From positions 1 through 56,931 of the forward strand of contig CAKRQL010000017.1 of the NCBI GenBank assembly GCA_934393265.1: a stretch of DNA of 56,931 bases. The letters run 5' to 3'. The stretch is from an uncultured Eubacteriales bacterium (GTDB lineage Bacteria > Bacillota > Clostridia > Oscillospirales > CAG-272). The notes below the pieces were generated by a model, which ran no database searches, was not told the origin of the DNA, and was given only the letters and a program-made list of their open reading frames with translations. The position numbers and the translations under genes are program-made. How positions within the stretch are numbered: position 1 is the stretch's first letter; every line of letters starts with the position of its first letter. Positions 24,469 to 32,490 of this stretch are shown here, piece after piece.

Positions 24469-25656
24469 TTACCAATAGGGGTGCCAATCGGGGTTCAGCA
24501 TACGGTGGAGAGCCTCCATATAGAAGTAGTCGCCCCATATATTGAGGTCATCGACTCCTATCTTCTGCGGGAGGGCGTAGGTCGCGTGGAGAAGCAGCCC
24601 GTTCGACTCCGGAATGTCCTTCGTAAGGCAGGTGTCGATAAGGGTATTCATCATTCTCTTTGCGGCGTTTGTATATATGCTCTTTAAGGGGTCGGTATCG
24701 TCAAGGTGCTTTATACCCTCAAGCAGAGCGCAGAGGGCTATCGCATCGGAGGAGGAGTCACGCGGCTGTGTCGAGCCGTCGGTAAAGCAGAGATCCCAAT
24801 ATGCAAGGTAGTCTGACGGGATATGATTCAGGAAATAATTTGTCGTCGCCTCGAATACCTGTATCGCCTTTTCGTTCGGGTGGTACATATTCGTAAGCAG
24901 CGGTCCGTACATTCCCCACGCCTGACCCCTCGCCCATGCGGAGTCGTCCGAGTTACCCTGATGGGTCGCGCCGCGGAGCGGCTTTCCGGTCTTTGGGTTG
25001 AAGTAGTAGGTATGGAATGTGCTGGCGTCCGGGCGGCAGCAGACATTCACCGTCGTATTGAAGTGGTTATAGGCTATCTCGTCGTATTTCGGATCTCCCG
25101 TAACCTCGCTCGCCCAATAGAGGAGCGGAATATTCAGAAGGCAGTCGATTATCAGACGATAGCTCTCCGGGTCGCGGACGTCCCCCCATGCCTGAATGAA
25201 CTTGCCCTTTGCATGGTATCTTGTGATAAGGTGGTCTGCCGCGAGGACAGCCGCCTCCTTTGCCGTCTCGTTCCCCGTCAGCTTATATGCCGCGACGCAG
25301 GAGGGCGTGTAGAGGAAGCCCATATCATGGTGATTTACACCAAGCTTCTGCTGTATTCTCGTAAGAAAGCTCGGTATAAGGGAGGTTGCAGTCTCCTTGT
25401 ACTTCTCGTCGCCGGTGAGCTCATAGGCATGCCAGATCATCCCGGGCCAGAAGCCGCTGCCCCATCCGTAGTTGTTCTCCATCGGAGCATAGACATTGTT
25501 CACGCCGTACTCTGCGGGGAATTTCCCGTTCATGGTCTCAATAGCGTAATCAAGCTTTTTCAGTGCCTCGCCGAGGGCGTACTCCAGCTTCTCGCGCGGG
25601 AGGTCAAAGTCGGTATACTTATCGGGGTTATCGATCTTAGGTACTGTCGGTAACAT
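24469..25656 (-). CDS. GH88 unsaturated glucuronyl hydrolase, copy 1 of the tandem
   Basis: A 395-residue paralogue of the next gene, similar along its whole length. Catalytic Asp111 (VNHHDMGF) and Asp171 (LIIDCLLNIPLLYW) are present, as is ARGQAWGMYG. The two copies differ most in residues 40-70 (FPAEYGVNNVYAPMENNYGW here, FPSHSGKVYTPVENDGGW in the other), near the expected substrate entrance, and at the end (DWHPYW against DWELYW), so they may prefer different uronic-acid disaccharides. First gene of the operon, with AAAGGAGAA before the ATG. It is 11 kb from the ABC importer; a shared pathway is only an inference. Confidence 0.93.
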   Translation of the reverse strand: MLPTVPKIDNPDKYTDFDLPREKLEYALGEALKKLDYAIETMNGKFPAEYGVNNVYAPMENNYGWGSGFWPGMIWHAYELTGDEKYKETATSLIPSFLTRIQQKLGVNHHDMGFLYTPSCVAAYKLTGNETAKEAAVLAADHLITRYHAKGKFIQAWGDVRDPESYRLIIDCLLNIPLLYWASEVTGDPKYDEIAYNHFNTTVNVCCRPDASTFHTYYFNPKTGKPLRGATHQGNSDDSAWARGQAWGMYGPLLTNMYHPNEKAIQVFEATTNYFLNHIPSDYLAYWDLCFTDGSTQPRDSSSDAIALCALLEGIKHLDDTDPLKSIYTNAAKRMMNTLIDTCLTKDIPESNGLLLHATYALPQKIGVDDLNIWGDYFYMEALHRMLNPDWHPYW

Positions 25657-25718
25657 AAATTCTCCTTTTTTGTGTCGGGCCGGCGTTTATGCACAGCCCC
25701 GCGTTTTTCATACTTCTA

Positions 25719-25754
25719 CGCGTATATATTACCATACGCGCGGGAGGAAGTCAA
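25719..25754 (-). promoter_or_regulatory. Promoter of the GH88 pair with an overlapping operator
   Basis: Minus strand TTGACT (25749-25754), 17-bp spacer, TAATAT (25726-25731). An inverted repeat CGCGTA-N10-TACGCG (25719-25740) covers the -10 box and part of the spacer, where a repressor would block RNA polymerase. Confidence 0.68.
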
Positions 25755-25881
25755 GCGGAAAGCGCACCGCCATTATAGAAAATCCGATGATTTTTTTGTG
25801 CATAGTGAATAACACGCGCCCTCTCTGTCAAAGATTTCTCTGCCCCGCCGAGGCGGGAGAAAAAATACATAGAGAGAAAAA

Positions 25882-26454
25882 ATGAAAAAGCTTGTCATAT
25901 CGGCGATTGTCGCCATGCTATGCACACTTGTAATAGCCGTTATACCCACCGAGGCGGAGGGACGGATATACTCCGACACCGTGCGCCTCCATGTCATTGC
26001 AAACTCCGACCGTGACGGCGACCAGTCGCTGAAGCTCGCGGTGCGGGACAGGATACTCGCGGAATTCTCCGGGGCACTCGCCTCATGCGGGAGTGCGGCG
26101 GAGGCGGAGGAGACGCTCCGCTCCCGGCTCCCGGATATACGGGAGTGCGCCGGAGAGGTGATACGGGAGCGGGGGTATGAGTACCCCGTCGTCGTTACGC
26201 TCTCGGAGGAGAAGTACGGGCGGCGGGACTACGGCGACTTTTCGCTCCCTGCCGGGAAATACATGTCGCTGCGCATAATGATAGGCGAGGCGGCGGGCAA
26301 AAACTGGTGGTGCGTCATGTTTCCTCCCCTCTGCACGACACTCGCCGAGGGGGACGCGACAGACGGGTACACCGACGAGGAGCTACGGCTCATCGGCGGG
26401 AGGTATCGGATAAAGTTCAAGCTCCTTGAGCTCGCGGCGGAGTGCTTTTCCTGA
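25882..26454 (+). CDS. spoIIR: Stage II sporulation protein R
   Basis: A 190-residue secreted signalling protein made in the forespore that triggers SpoIIGA-dependent activation of sigma-E in the mother cell. A signal sequence or anchor (residues 4-22, VISAIVAMLCTLVIAVIPT) precedes the family signature RLHVIANSDRDGDQSLKLAV, and the second block LPAGKYMSLRIMIGEAAGKN followed by WWCVMFPPLC is diagnostic. It shows that the host belongs to an endospore-forming lineage. The ribosome site before the ATG is weak (AGAGAG). I looked for a sigma-F type promoter and found no convincing one. Confidence 0.95.
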   Translation: MKKLVISAIVAMLCTLVIAVIPTEAEGRIYSDTVRLHVIANSDRDGDQSLKLAVRDRILAEFSGALASCGSAAEAEETLRSRLPDIRECAGEVIRERGYEYPVVVTLSEEKYGRRDYGDFSLPAGKYMSLRIMIGEAAGKNWWCVMFPPLCTTLAEGDATDGYTDEELRLIGGRYRIKFKLLELAAECFS

Positions 26455-26481
26455 AAATTCCGGGAAATCGCTCTCCCGGGC

Positions 26482-26510
26482 TTGATATTGTCCCCGCTTT
26501 ATGCTATAAT
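26482..26510 (+). promoter_or_regulatory. Sigma-A promoter of smpB
   Basis: TTGATA (26482-26487), 17-bp spacer, TATAAT (26505-26510), 42 bp before the start codon. Confidence 0.78.
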
Positions 26511-26552
26511 GATTTGCAAATAAATTGCAGATGAATTCTTTCGGGAGGGGAC

Positions 26553-27026
26553 ATGGACAGAAAGAGCGACGGCAGAGTTATAGCCGAAAACAGAAAAGCA
26601 CGGCACGACTACTTCGTCGTCGAGACCTATGAGGCGGGAATCGAGCTCACGGGCACGGAGGTAAAGTCGGTGCGCTGCGGGGGTGTGAACCTCAAGGACT
26701 CCTACTGCGAGGTGCGGGGCGGCGAGCTCTTTGCCACCGGGATACACATAAGCCCCTACGACCACGGAAACATATTCAACCGCGACCCGCTCCGCGACAG
26801 GCGGCTCCTCATGCATAAGAGGGAGATAATGAAGCTCGCGGGGCTTGTCTCGCGCGAGGGGTACACCCTCGTCCCTCTGTCGTTCTATTTCCGGGGGTCG
26901 AACGTCAAGGTCTCCGTCGGGCTGTGCAAGGGTAAAAAGAATTATGACAAGCGCGACACGATAGCAAAGCGAGACGCCGACAGGGTTATTGAGCGGAGAA
27001 TGAAGGACAAAGCTTACAACGACTGA
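26553..27026 (+). CDS. smpB: SsrA-binding protein SmpB
   Basis: A 157-residue partner of tmRNA that brings it to stalled ribosomes in trans-translation. The N-terminal NRKARHDYFVVETYEAGIEL, the GTEVKSVRCGGVNLKDSYCE block, the conserved HISPYDHGN stretch and the basic tail (DTIAKRDADRVIERRMKDK) are all present. Length and motifs match the family throughout. It has its own promoter and terminator. The tmRNA gene is not in the window. Confidence 0.97.
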   Translation: MDRKSDGRVIAENRKARHDYFVVETYEAGIELTGTEVKSVRCGGVNLKDSYCEVRGGELFATGIHISPYDHGNIFNRDPLRDRRLLMHKREIMKLAGLVSREGYTLVPLSFYFRGSNVKVSVGLCKGKKNYDKRDTIAKRDADRVIERRMKDKAYND

Positions 27027-27046
27027 TTTGTGAGAGCTTTACGAAA

Positions 27047-27080
27047 AACCGGCAGGGTGACCTGCCGGTTTTCTTTTTTA
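27047..27080 (+). terminator. Intrinsic terminator of smpB
   Basis: AACCGGCAGG (27047-27056), a GTGA loop, CCTGCCGGTT (27061-27070) and then TTCTTTTTTA. Confidence 0.92.
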
Positions 27081-27081
27081 T

Positions 27082-27292
27082 TAGTTAGTTTTGAGCACGA
27101 CGGGCTCCCTCAAGCGCGCAAAGCGCGCAGTGAAATACGGCTTACGCCGTGTGAAATATTATCCTTTTCGGAAAATGTGAAATAGCCTGTCGGCTGTGAA
27201 ATACGGCTGTCGCCGTGTTATAGTTAGTATTGAGCACGACGGGCTCCTTCCGTCACGCTTTGCGTGCCACCTCCCTCCCGAGGGAGGCTCGG
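27082..27292 (+). repeat. Dispersed hairpin repeat, copy B (composite)
   Basis: A 27-bp sequence beginning TAGTTAGTTTTGAGCACGAC occurs at 27082-27108 and, with one change, at 27221-27247. Between them are AAGCGCGC palindromes and four tandem units each starting TGAAATA and each followed by a small hairpin: 27131-27151, 27152-27177, 27178-27196 and 27197-27217. The right end (27248-27292) has CACGC-TTT-GCGTG and CCTCCCT/AGGGAGG hairpins, shared with copy C at 53951. No coding capacity. Confidence 0.8.
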
Positions 27293-27315
27293 ATCACCTT
27301 GTGCTTATTTTGCGA

Positions 27316-28557
27316 TTATTTCAGTGCTATAACATCCTCGGAGGGACGGGTCGTCCACCTTCCGCTTGTGAAATCCGGGAAGGACTGCGGTGCGCCGCCC
27401 GCGGCTATCGACTGCTCCGACAGATAGGTTATAGCCGACCATGTCGCGGCGTCGTATACATCTATCGGCATGGGCTTCTTATTTACGAGGGCGTCAAGGA
27501 ACACACGGAACTCTATGTAATCCATGCCGCCGTGCCCCTTTTCCTTCTCCTCCGGGGGGATGTCCCGCCATACGGGAGGAAGATACTCCGGCTTATACTT
27601 TTCGGCGTTGTTGAAGTTCTCCTTATAGTACGGGAGGGTCGCGAAGGATTCCTTGCTCTCTCCGTCAAAGAAGAAGATGTCGGGTCCCATCTCGTAAAAT
27701 CCCTTTGTACCGTGGACGCGGATGTCGCGGTTATAGGAGCGCGGGAGAGTGGTGTCGAGGCGAAGGGTAACGGTCTCGCCGCCGGCGCAGGTGATTATCG
27801 TCGAGATTACGTCGCCCTGCCTGAATTTTTTTCCGGCGAGCGTCGGGTCTATCTCCGGGTGCGCCGCCACATACTCCTCAAGTCCGCAAGCCTTTGAAGC
27901 TACGGAAACGAGAGAGACGAAGCGGTTGCCGCGGTTTATATTAAGGAGCTTTGCGATAGGTCCTATCTCGTGAGTCGGGTAATTATCACAGTTGCGGTTC
28001 AGATAGTGGTGGAGGCGATAATGGCGTTTATTGTTGCCGTTCGTCACCTCGGCGCGCAGATCATGCGCGTATGCGCCGTTGCAGTGCACGATAGTGCCGA
28101 ACCTGCCTGCACGCGCCATAGAGGTAACAAGAAGCTCCTGCTCATCAAAGCAGCAGTTCTCCATGAACATATACGGAGTTTTTGTCTCCTCATAGGCTCT
28201 GACAAGCGCGGCGCACTCCTCATAGGATGCCGCGCCGTTTACCTCCGAGGCGACGGCGACGCCGCGGCGCATTGCATATATCGAGACCTCCGCATGGTAC
28301 TCCCACGATGTGGAGACGTAGACCGCGCGCGGCTCGTCCCCGGGGAGGGCGGCGAGGTAATCTATCGCCTCGCGGTAATCGGTCGTGCCGTAGGGGGTAT
28401 ATCCCCTGTCATCAAGCACCCTTTTCTTTGCGTCCTCTACTCTGTCCGGGTAAACATCGCACATCACGGCAAATTTAAGCTCCGGGAATTTCAGGAGCTG
28501 GTCACGCAGCATAGAGGAGCCGCGGGAGCCGAGACCTATTATACCAAAATTAACCAT
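27316..28557 (-). CDS. Gfo/Idh/MocA-family protein, GH109-like
   Basis: A 413-residue NAD-dependent oxidoreductase-fold protein. The N-terminal Rossmann motif is FGIIGLGSRGS (residues 4-14). The EVNGAAS loop and the block NYPTHEIGPIAKLLNINRGN near residue 215 resemble GH109 glycosidases, which use NAD in an oxidation-elimination mechanism to cleave alpha-N-acetylgalactosamine, while most other family members are sugar dehydrogenases. No signal peptide, so probably cytosolic. It follows the MscS gene by 30 bp and is likely the last gene of the TetR operon, though functionally it fits the sugar-degrading genes nearby. Confidence 0.8.
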   Translation of the reverse strand: MVNFGIIGLGSRGSSMLRDQLLKFPELKFAVMCDVYPDRVEDAKKRVLDDRGYTPYGTTDYREAIDYLAALPGDEPRAVYVSTSWEYHAEVSIYAMRRGVAVASEVNGAASYEECAALVRAYEETKTPYMFMENCCFDEQELLVTSMARAGRFGTIVHCNGAYAHDLRAEVTNGNNKRHYRLHHYLNRNCDNYPTHEIGPIAKLLNINRGNRFVSLVSVASKACGLEEYVAAHPEIDPTLAGKKFRQGDVISTIITCAGGETVTLRLDTTLPRSYNRDIRVHGTKGFYEMGPDIFFFDGESKESFATLPYYKENFNNAEKYKPEYLPPVWRDIPPEEKEKGHGGMDYIEFRVFLDALVNKKPMPIDVYDAATWSAITYLSEQSIAAGGAPQSFPDFTSGRWTTRPSEDVIALK

Positions 28558-28587
28558 CGGTTTTATTTCTCTTTCTTATGTAAAAAA

Positions 28588-29490
28588 TTATTTATCTTCG
28601 GTTTCTTTTTTATCGTCTGCGGACAGGATCCCTCCGCGGATATTGACGTCAAGCTTATGATAGGGGATCTCTATTCCGTTCTTCACAAGGGCGGCGCGCA
28701 CCGCCTCTATCGTATCGAAATAGACGGTCCAGTAATCCTCGTTTATCACCCACACCTTTGCCGCTATGTCTATCGAGCTCGAGGACAGGGAGCTAACGCG
28801 GACGAAGGGCGCGGGGTCATTCAGCACGCGGGAATGTGCTGACACCGCCTCAAGAATTACCTTCTTCGCGAACTCGACATCGGTATTGTAGGACACGGAG
28901 AACGTGAGGTCGACGCGGCGGAGGTCCTTTGCGCTGTAATTCTCCACGGTCGACGACGAAAGCGTGCCGTTCGGGATATAGATAACGCGGTTATCGAATG
29001 TACGCATCTTCGTATGGACGAGGTGGATATCCTCAACCGTGCCCTCGTAATCCCCGACCTTTATATAGTCGTCTATCTTGAACGGACGGGTCAGTATTAT
29101 GAGGACGCCGCCGGCGATATTTGCAAGGGCGCCGTTCACGGCGAGACCGACGCAGACGGAGAGGGAGGCAAATATTGCGGCAAAGGAGCTCGTCTCTATT
29201 CCGACATAGCCCATAAGCGCTATCACAAGGGCGATTTTCAGAGTCAGCCCGAGGACATAGGCGAGAGTTTTTACAATTGTTTTATCGGCTTTTTTCGCGA
29301 GTGCCTTTTTCATTATCCTGCGGCTCAGGAAATTTATCACGCGGAAGCCGATAAAGATAATCAGGAGGGAGATCAGGATTTTTATTCCGGCATTGGTCGC
29401 CCACTCGGTCACCGTGCCGATAAATCTGTCCCATACTCCGCTGTCGGTGGTTGCGATATCTGTCGCAGCCGTGGAGAGAAGAAGGTTCAT
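28588..29490 (-). CDS. Small-conductance mechanosensitive channel (MscS family)
   Basis: A 300-residue membrane channel opened by membrane tension under hypo-osmotic shock. Three membrane helices lie at about residues 33-55, 80-100 and 108-135; the pore helix is Gly/Ala-rich (GLAVNGALANIAGGVLIILT). The beta domain has the family motif RPFKIDDYIKVGDYEGTVED and YIPNGTLSSSTVENYS. Length is typical for the single-domain MscS. The ribosome site is AAAGGAG, 54 bp after the CPBP protease gene. Confidence 0.93.
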   Translation of the reverse strand: MNLLLSTAATDIATTDSGVWDRFIGTVTEWATNAGIKILISLLIIFIGFRVINFLSRRIMKKALAKKADKTIVKTLAYVLGLTLKIALVIALMGYVGIETSSFAAIFASLSVCVGLAVNGALANIAGGVLIILTRPFKIDDYIKVGDYEGTVEDIHLVHTKMRTFDNRVIYIPNGTLSSSTVENYSAKDLRRVDLTFSVSYNTDVEFAKKVILEAVSAHSRVLNDPAPFVRVSSLSSSSIDIAAKVWVINEDYWTVYFDTIEAVRAALVKNGIEIPYHKLDVNIRGGILSADDKKETEDK

Positions 29491-29544
29491 TTTATACTCC
29501 TTTGTTTTGTTATTTTTGTCTTTATATTTCCGGGTTACCCCGTT

Positions 29545-30552
29545 TTACACATTGAGAACAAACCCGCTGCCGGACAGCTCCCTCTCCGAGGTCGGGATGA
29601 AGAAAACGACGGCAAGGGCGATTATCAGAACCGCGGTCGTCACTATGCCGCCCTCAATACCGAAGGCTCCGCCGCTTATAACAGCTCTGCCGAATTTCGG
29701 AGTGAAGGAAAAGAGCGAGGAGGATACTCCCTGACCGGAGACGCTGAGGCCGAATATCTTATCCTGTGTGAAGTTCCAGAACGAATGGATGGCGAGGACG
29801 CCGTATATACTCCCCCGCTTCAGCATATAGACGGCGAGGAACATCCCGAAGAGGGTGATATTCACTACCGCGAGGAAGCTCACACCGTTGTTCGCAAGGT
29901 GGAGAAGCCCGAAGAGAAGCGAGGAGGCGAACACCGCGACAGCCATATTCTGCCTCTTCGACAGGGTTATCATAAAGTAGCCGCGCAGAGCTGTTTCCTC
30001 CGCCGCGCCCTGTATAATGTAGCCGACAAGGAAGAGAACGGTAAAGACGGGCGAGAACGACGAGGGGGTAAAGCTGAGTCTGCCGCCGCCGAAGAGCACC
30101 ACAAGCCCCGCGGTAACGGCGAGGAGACCGGCACCGACGCCGGCACCGACAAGATACTCAAAAATCCAGCTCTTCGTCTTACGGAAGCCCATGGATGTGA
30201 TGGGTCTTCTCTCTATATTCGTGCAGTATATCACCGCGGCGAGGATAATAAAGACGGTGGCAAAAAGGTTTATACACGTGACCCACTCCGGCGGGTTAGT
30301 AAGAAATTCGAGAAGCTTTTCATAATTTACTTCAAAGCTTTCCCCGTTCACGATAGCGTCGCGGAAGGCGGGGTCGGACAGCATATTCGCGACCGCGATT
30401 ACCGAGAGGATAACCGACTGCGGAATGCTCGCTATATAAAAGACGAGGAAGAATATCAAAAGCTCGACAAAGAGCGAATGTGACCTGCCGGTCAATGCCT
30501 CATCGAGCATTGCCGTCGGGCGCGGGGTGTGCTGATAAAAGAAATCACGCAT
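29545..30552 (-). CDS. CPBP-family intramembrane metalloprotease
   Basis: A 335-residue multi-spanning membrane protein of the CAAX protease and bacteriocin-processing (CPBP/Abi) family. The three catalytic motifs are present: EETALRGYF (Glu-Glu-x3-Arg) near residue 200, FGLLHLANN with a metal-binding His, and HSFWNF (His-x3-Asn). About eight membrane segments are visible. The physiological target is unknown; family members act in bacteriocin self-immunity or peptide maturation. The start at 30552 follows GAAAGGAG inside the end of the TetR gene (8-bp overlap), and a 56-residue upstream extension is rejected. Confidence 0.88.
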   Translation of the reverse strand: MRDFFYQHTPRPTAMLDEALTGRSHSLFVELLIFFLVFYIASIPQSVILSVIAVANMLSDPAFRDAIVNGESFEVNYEKLLEFLTNPPEWVTCINLFATVFIILAAVIYCTNIERRPITSMGFRKTKSWIFEYLVGAGVGAGLLAVTAGLVVLFGGGRLSFTPSSFSPVFTVLFLVGYIIQGAAEETALRGYFMITLSKRQNMAVAVFASSLLFGLLHLANNGVSFLAVVNITLFGMFLAVYMLKRGSIYGVLAIHSFWNFTQDKIFGLSVSGQGVSSSLFSFTPKFGRAVISGGAFGIEGGIVTTAVLIIALAVVFFIPTSERELSGSGFVLNV

Positions 30553-31126
30553 TTGTTTTCTCCTTTCCGAACGTGCGGCGGAGCATATCCTCAGCCGCTG
30601 ATATAAGCCCCTCCGGCTCTGCCGCTGTATCAAGCATAAGAACGGTGCCGTATACGACGCACCGGGCGCTGTAAACGAGAATAGACGTCTCCTCCCGGCT
30701 CTTGCCCGCCGACGCGGCATAACGCCCGACGGAATCGAGCAGATCGGACGAGAACGCGGAGTCTACCCCCCTGCCCATATCTCCGAAGCCGGAGATAAGC
30801 GCGGTACGGAACGAGGAGTTCGCATACCAGAAGCGGATATTCGAGAGGCAGAGCGCGACGGTGAGCTCCGCGGGGTCGGAATATGCCGAGCGGACGGCGG
30901 CGGCAAAGCCCCGCCATGCGTCATCGATATAAGAAAACACCGCGAGAATAAGCTCCTCCTTTGACCTGAAATGGCGGTACGGAGCCGCGCAGGACACCTC
31001 TGCCCTCTGTGCGACGCGGCGGAGCGAAAAATCCCGTATTCCGTAGCCGGATATTTCGGAGAGTCCGGAGAGTATCAGCCTCTCCCGCAAATCGGCGGGC
31101 GCCTGCCCGTCACTTACGTTGTTCAT
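30545..31126 (-). CDS. TetR/AcrR-family transcriptional regulator
   Basis: A 193-residue repressor. Residues 14-62 hold the N-terminal helix-turn-helix (ISGYGIRDFSLRRVAQRAEV, then CAAPYRHFRSKEELI, the YxHFxxKE signature); the rest is a helical ligand-binding domain. The start at 31126 is set by GGAGG 6 nt upstream, which itself lies in the codons of a possible longer start at 31144. It is first in the operon with the CPBP protease, the MscS channel and possibly the Gfo/Idh protein, which it probably regulates. Confidence 0.9.
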   Translation of the reverse strand: MNNVSDGQAPADLRERLILSGLSEISGYGIRDFSLRRVAQRAEVSCAAPYRHFRSKEELILAVFSYIDDAWRGFAAAVRSAYSDPAELTVALCLSNIRFWYANSSFRTALISGFGDMGRGVDSAFSSDLLDSVGRYAASAGKSREETSILVYSARCVVYGTVLMLDTAAEPEGLISAAEDMLRRTFGKEKTNA

Positions 31127-31156
31127 TCCGCACCTCCAAAGCATTTCGTCACCGCA

Positions 31157-31185
31157 ATTCTATCATATTCTCAAAGAAAACACAA
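31157..31185 (-). promoter_or_regulatory. Promoter of the TetR operon
   Basis: Minus strand TTGTGT (31180-31185), 17-bp spacer, TAGAAT (31157-31162), divergent from the aro operon promoter 40 bp away. Confidence 0.62.
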
Positions 31186-31225
31186 GTATATTTTTACTTT
31201 ATTTGCTTTTTTTCTGCCCGCGTTA

Positions 31226-31254
31226 TTGACAGCGCGCACACAATGGTGTAAAAT
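31226..31254 (+). promoter_or_regulatory. Sigma-A promoter of the aromatic amino acid operon
   Basis: TTGACA (31226-31231), 17-bp spacer, TAAAAT (31249-31254). Transcription would begin near 31261, about 45 nt before the first gene; no T-box leader fits in that space. Confidence 0.82.
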
Positions 31255-31269
31255 GTAGTAAAAAAGTCG

Positions 31270-31284
31270 GTTAACACTGTTAAC
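31270..31284. promoter_or_regulatory. GTTAAC-ACT-GTTAAC candidate operator
   Basis: Two GTTAAC hexamers, each self-complementary, separated by 3 bp and lying about 10-24 bases past the predicted start of the aro operon transcript. The site is well placed for a repressor that senses an aromatic amino acid (inference). Confidence 0.5.
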
Positions 31285-31305
31285 TTTTGCATAGGAGGCA
31301 TAAAA

Positions 31306-32490
31306 ATGATAAATCCGGAGGCATACGCGCTCGGCAGCTGCCGCTCCGAGATACGGGAGCTGTATGAATGCGGGCTCAGAATGAAATCCGAGCTCGGGGC
31401 GGAGAACGTATTCGACTATTCTATCGGGAACCCGACGACAGACCCGCCGGAGGAATTCACCTCCGCGGCACTCCGTATTCTCCGTGATACGCCGCCGGCG
31501 CTGCTGCACGGCTATACCTCCGCGCCCGGCTGTGCCGAGCTGCGCGCGGCACTCTCAGACTACATAAACAAAAGATACGGCGAAGAGACGGCACCGGGGA
31601 ATTTCTATGTGACGGTCGGAGCCTCTGCGGCACTCACCGCGGCTATCGGCGCGGTCTGCACCCCCGGGGAGGAGGTCGTCGTTATCGCGCCGTTCTTCCC
31701 CGAGTACCGGGTATTTATCGAAAACGCGAGCGGAAGAGTGGTAGTCGCACCGACGAGAGAGCCGGAATTTCAGCCGGATATTGAGGCTCTCGCGGCGGCG
31801 ATAAGTCCGAGGTGCGCCGCGGTAATCGTCAACTCCCCGAACAATCCGAGCGGGGCGGTATACACGGAGGAGAGCCTGCGCGCGCTTACCTCCCTGCTCC
31901 GCCGCAAGTCCTACGAATACGGAAAGACTATTTATCTTATATCAGACGAGCCGTATCGCGAGCTCGTCTACGACGGGGCGACGGTGCCCTACGTTCCCTC
32001 GCTCTACGACGACACGATAGTCTGCTACTCATATTCAAAGTCGCTCTCCCTCCCCGGCGAGAGAATAGGCTACGTGATGGTGTCACCGCGGACGCGGGGG
32101 TGCGACGCGATATGCGACGCCGTTGCCGGGGCGGCGCGGCGGGCAGGCTATGTCTGCGCGCCGAGCTTCATGCAGAGGGTGCTCACCGAGACGCTCGGCA
32201 TCTACTCCGACTTATCGGTCTATGACGAAAACAGACGGGTACTTCTCGAGGCTCTGACCTCATACGGCTACACGGTGACGCCGCCGCACGGCGCGTTTTA
32301 CCTCTTTGTAAAGTCGCCGGAGCCGGACGCGCACGCTTTTTCCGAGAGGGCGAAAAAATACGGACTGCTCCTCGTGCCGTCCGACAGCTTCGGCGTCCCG
32401 GGCTATGTCCGCCTCGCCTACTGCAAGCGGACGGAGGAGGTGCTCCGCTCGCTCCCGCGCTTCAGAGAACTCATGGAGAGCTACAGATGA
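31306..32490 (+). CDS. PLP-dependent aminotransferase (class I), probable aromatic aminotransferase
   Basis: A 394-residue fold-type I aminotransferase. The PLP Lys lies in CYSYSKSLSLPGERIGY near residue 245; VIVNSPNNPSGAVY and ISDEPYRELVYDG hold the conserved Asn and Asp-x-x-Tyr. It is the first gene of the shikimate-tyrosine operon and its stop overlaps aroB (ATGA), so it probably converts 4-hydroxyphenylpyruvate (and perhaps phenylpyruvate) to the amino acid. The family alone would also allow an aspartate or branched-chain substrate. A good AGGAGG site precedes the ATG. Confidence 0.85.
   Translation: MINPEAYALGSCRSEIRELYECGLRMKSELGAENVFDYSIGNPTTDPPEEFTSAALRILRDTPPALLHGYTSAPGCAELRAALSDYINKRYGEETAPGNFYVTVGASAALTAAIGAVCTPGEEVVVIAPFFPEYRVFIENASGRVVVAPTREPEFQPDIEALAAAISPRCAAVIVNSPNNPSGAVYTEESLRALTSLLRRKSYEYGKTIYLISDEPYRELVYDGATVPYVPSLYDDTIVCYSYSKSLSLPGERIGYVMVSPRTRGCDAICDAVAGAARRAGYVCAPSFMQRVLTETLGIYSDLSVYDENRRVLLEALTSYGYTVTPPHGAFYLFVKSPEPDAHAFSERAKKYGLLLVPSDSFGVPGYVRLAYCKRTEEVLRSLPRFRELMESYR

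Noticed and set aside
27082..27292. CRISPR array in the tandem TGAAATA region
   Set aside because: The repeated head is only 7 bp, the units vary from 19 to 26 bp, and each unit is a hairpin rather than a repeat plus spacer.
31255..31305. Attenuator or T-box in the aro operon leader
   Set aside because: The leader is only about 45 nt, too short for either, and has no leader peptide with Trp, Tyr or Phe codons.
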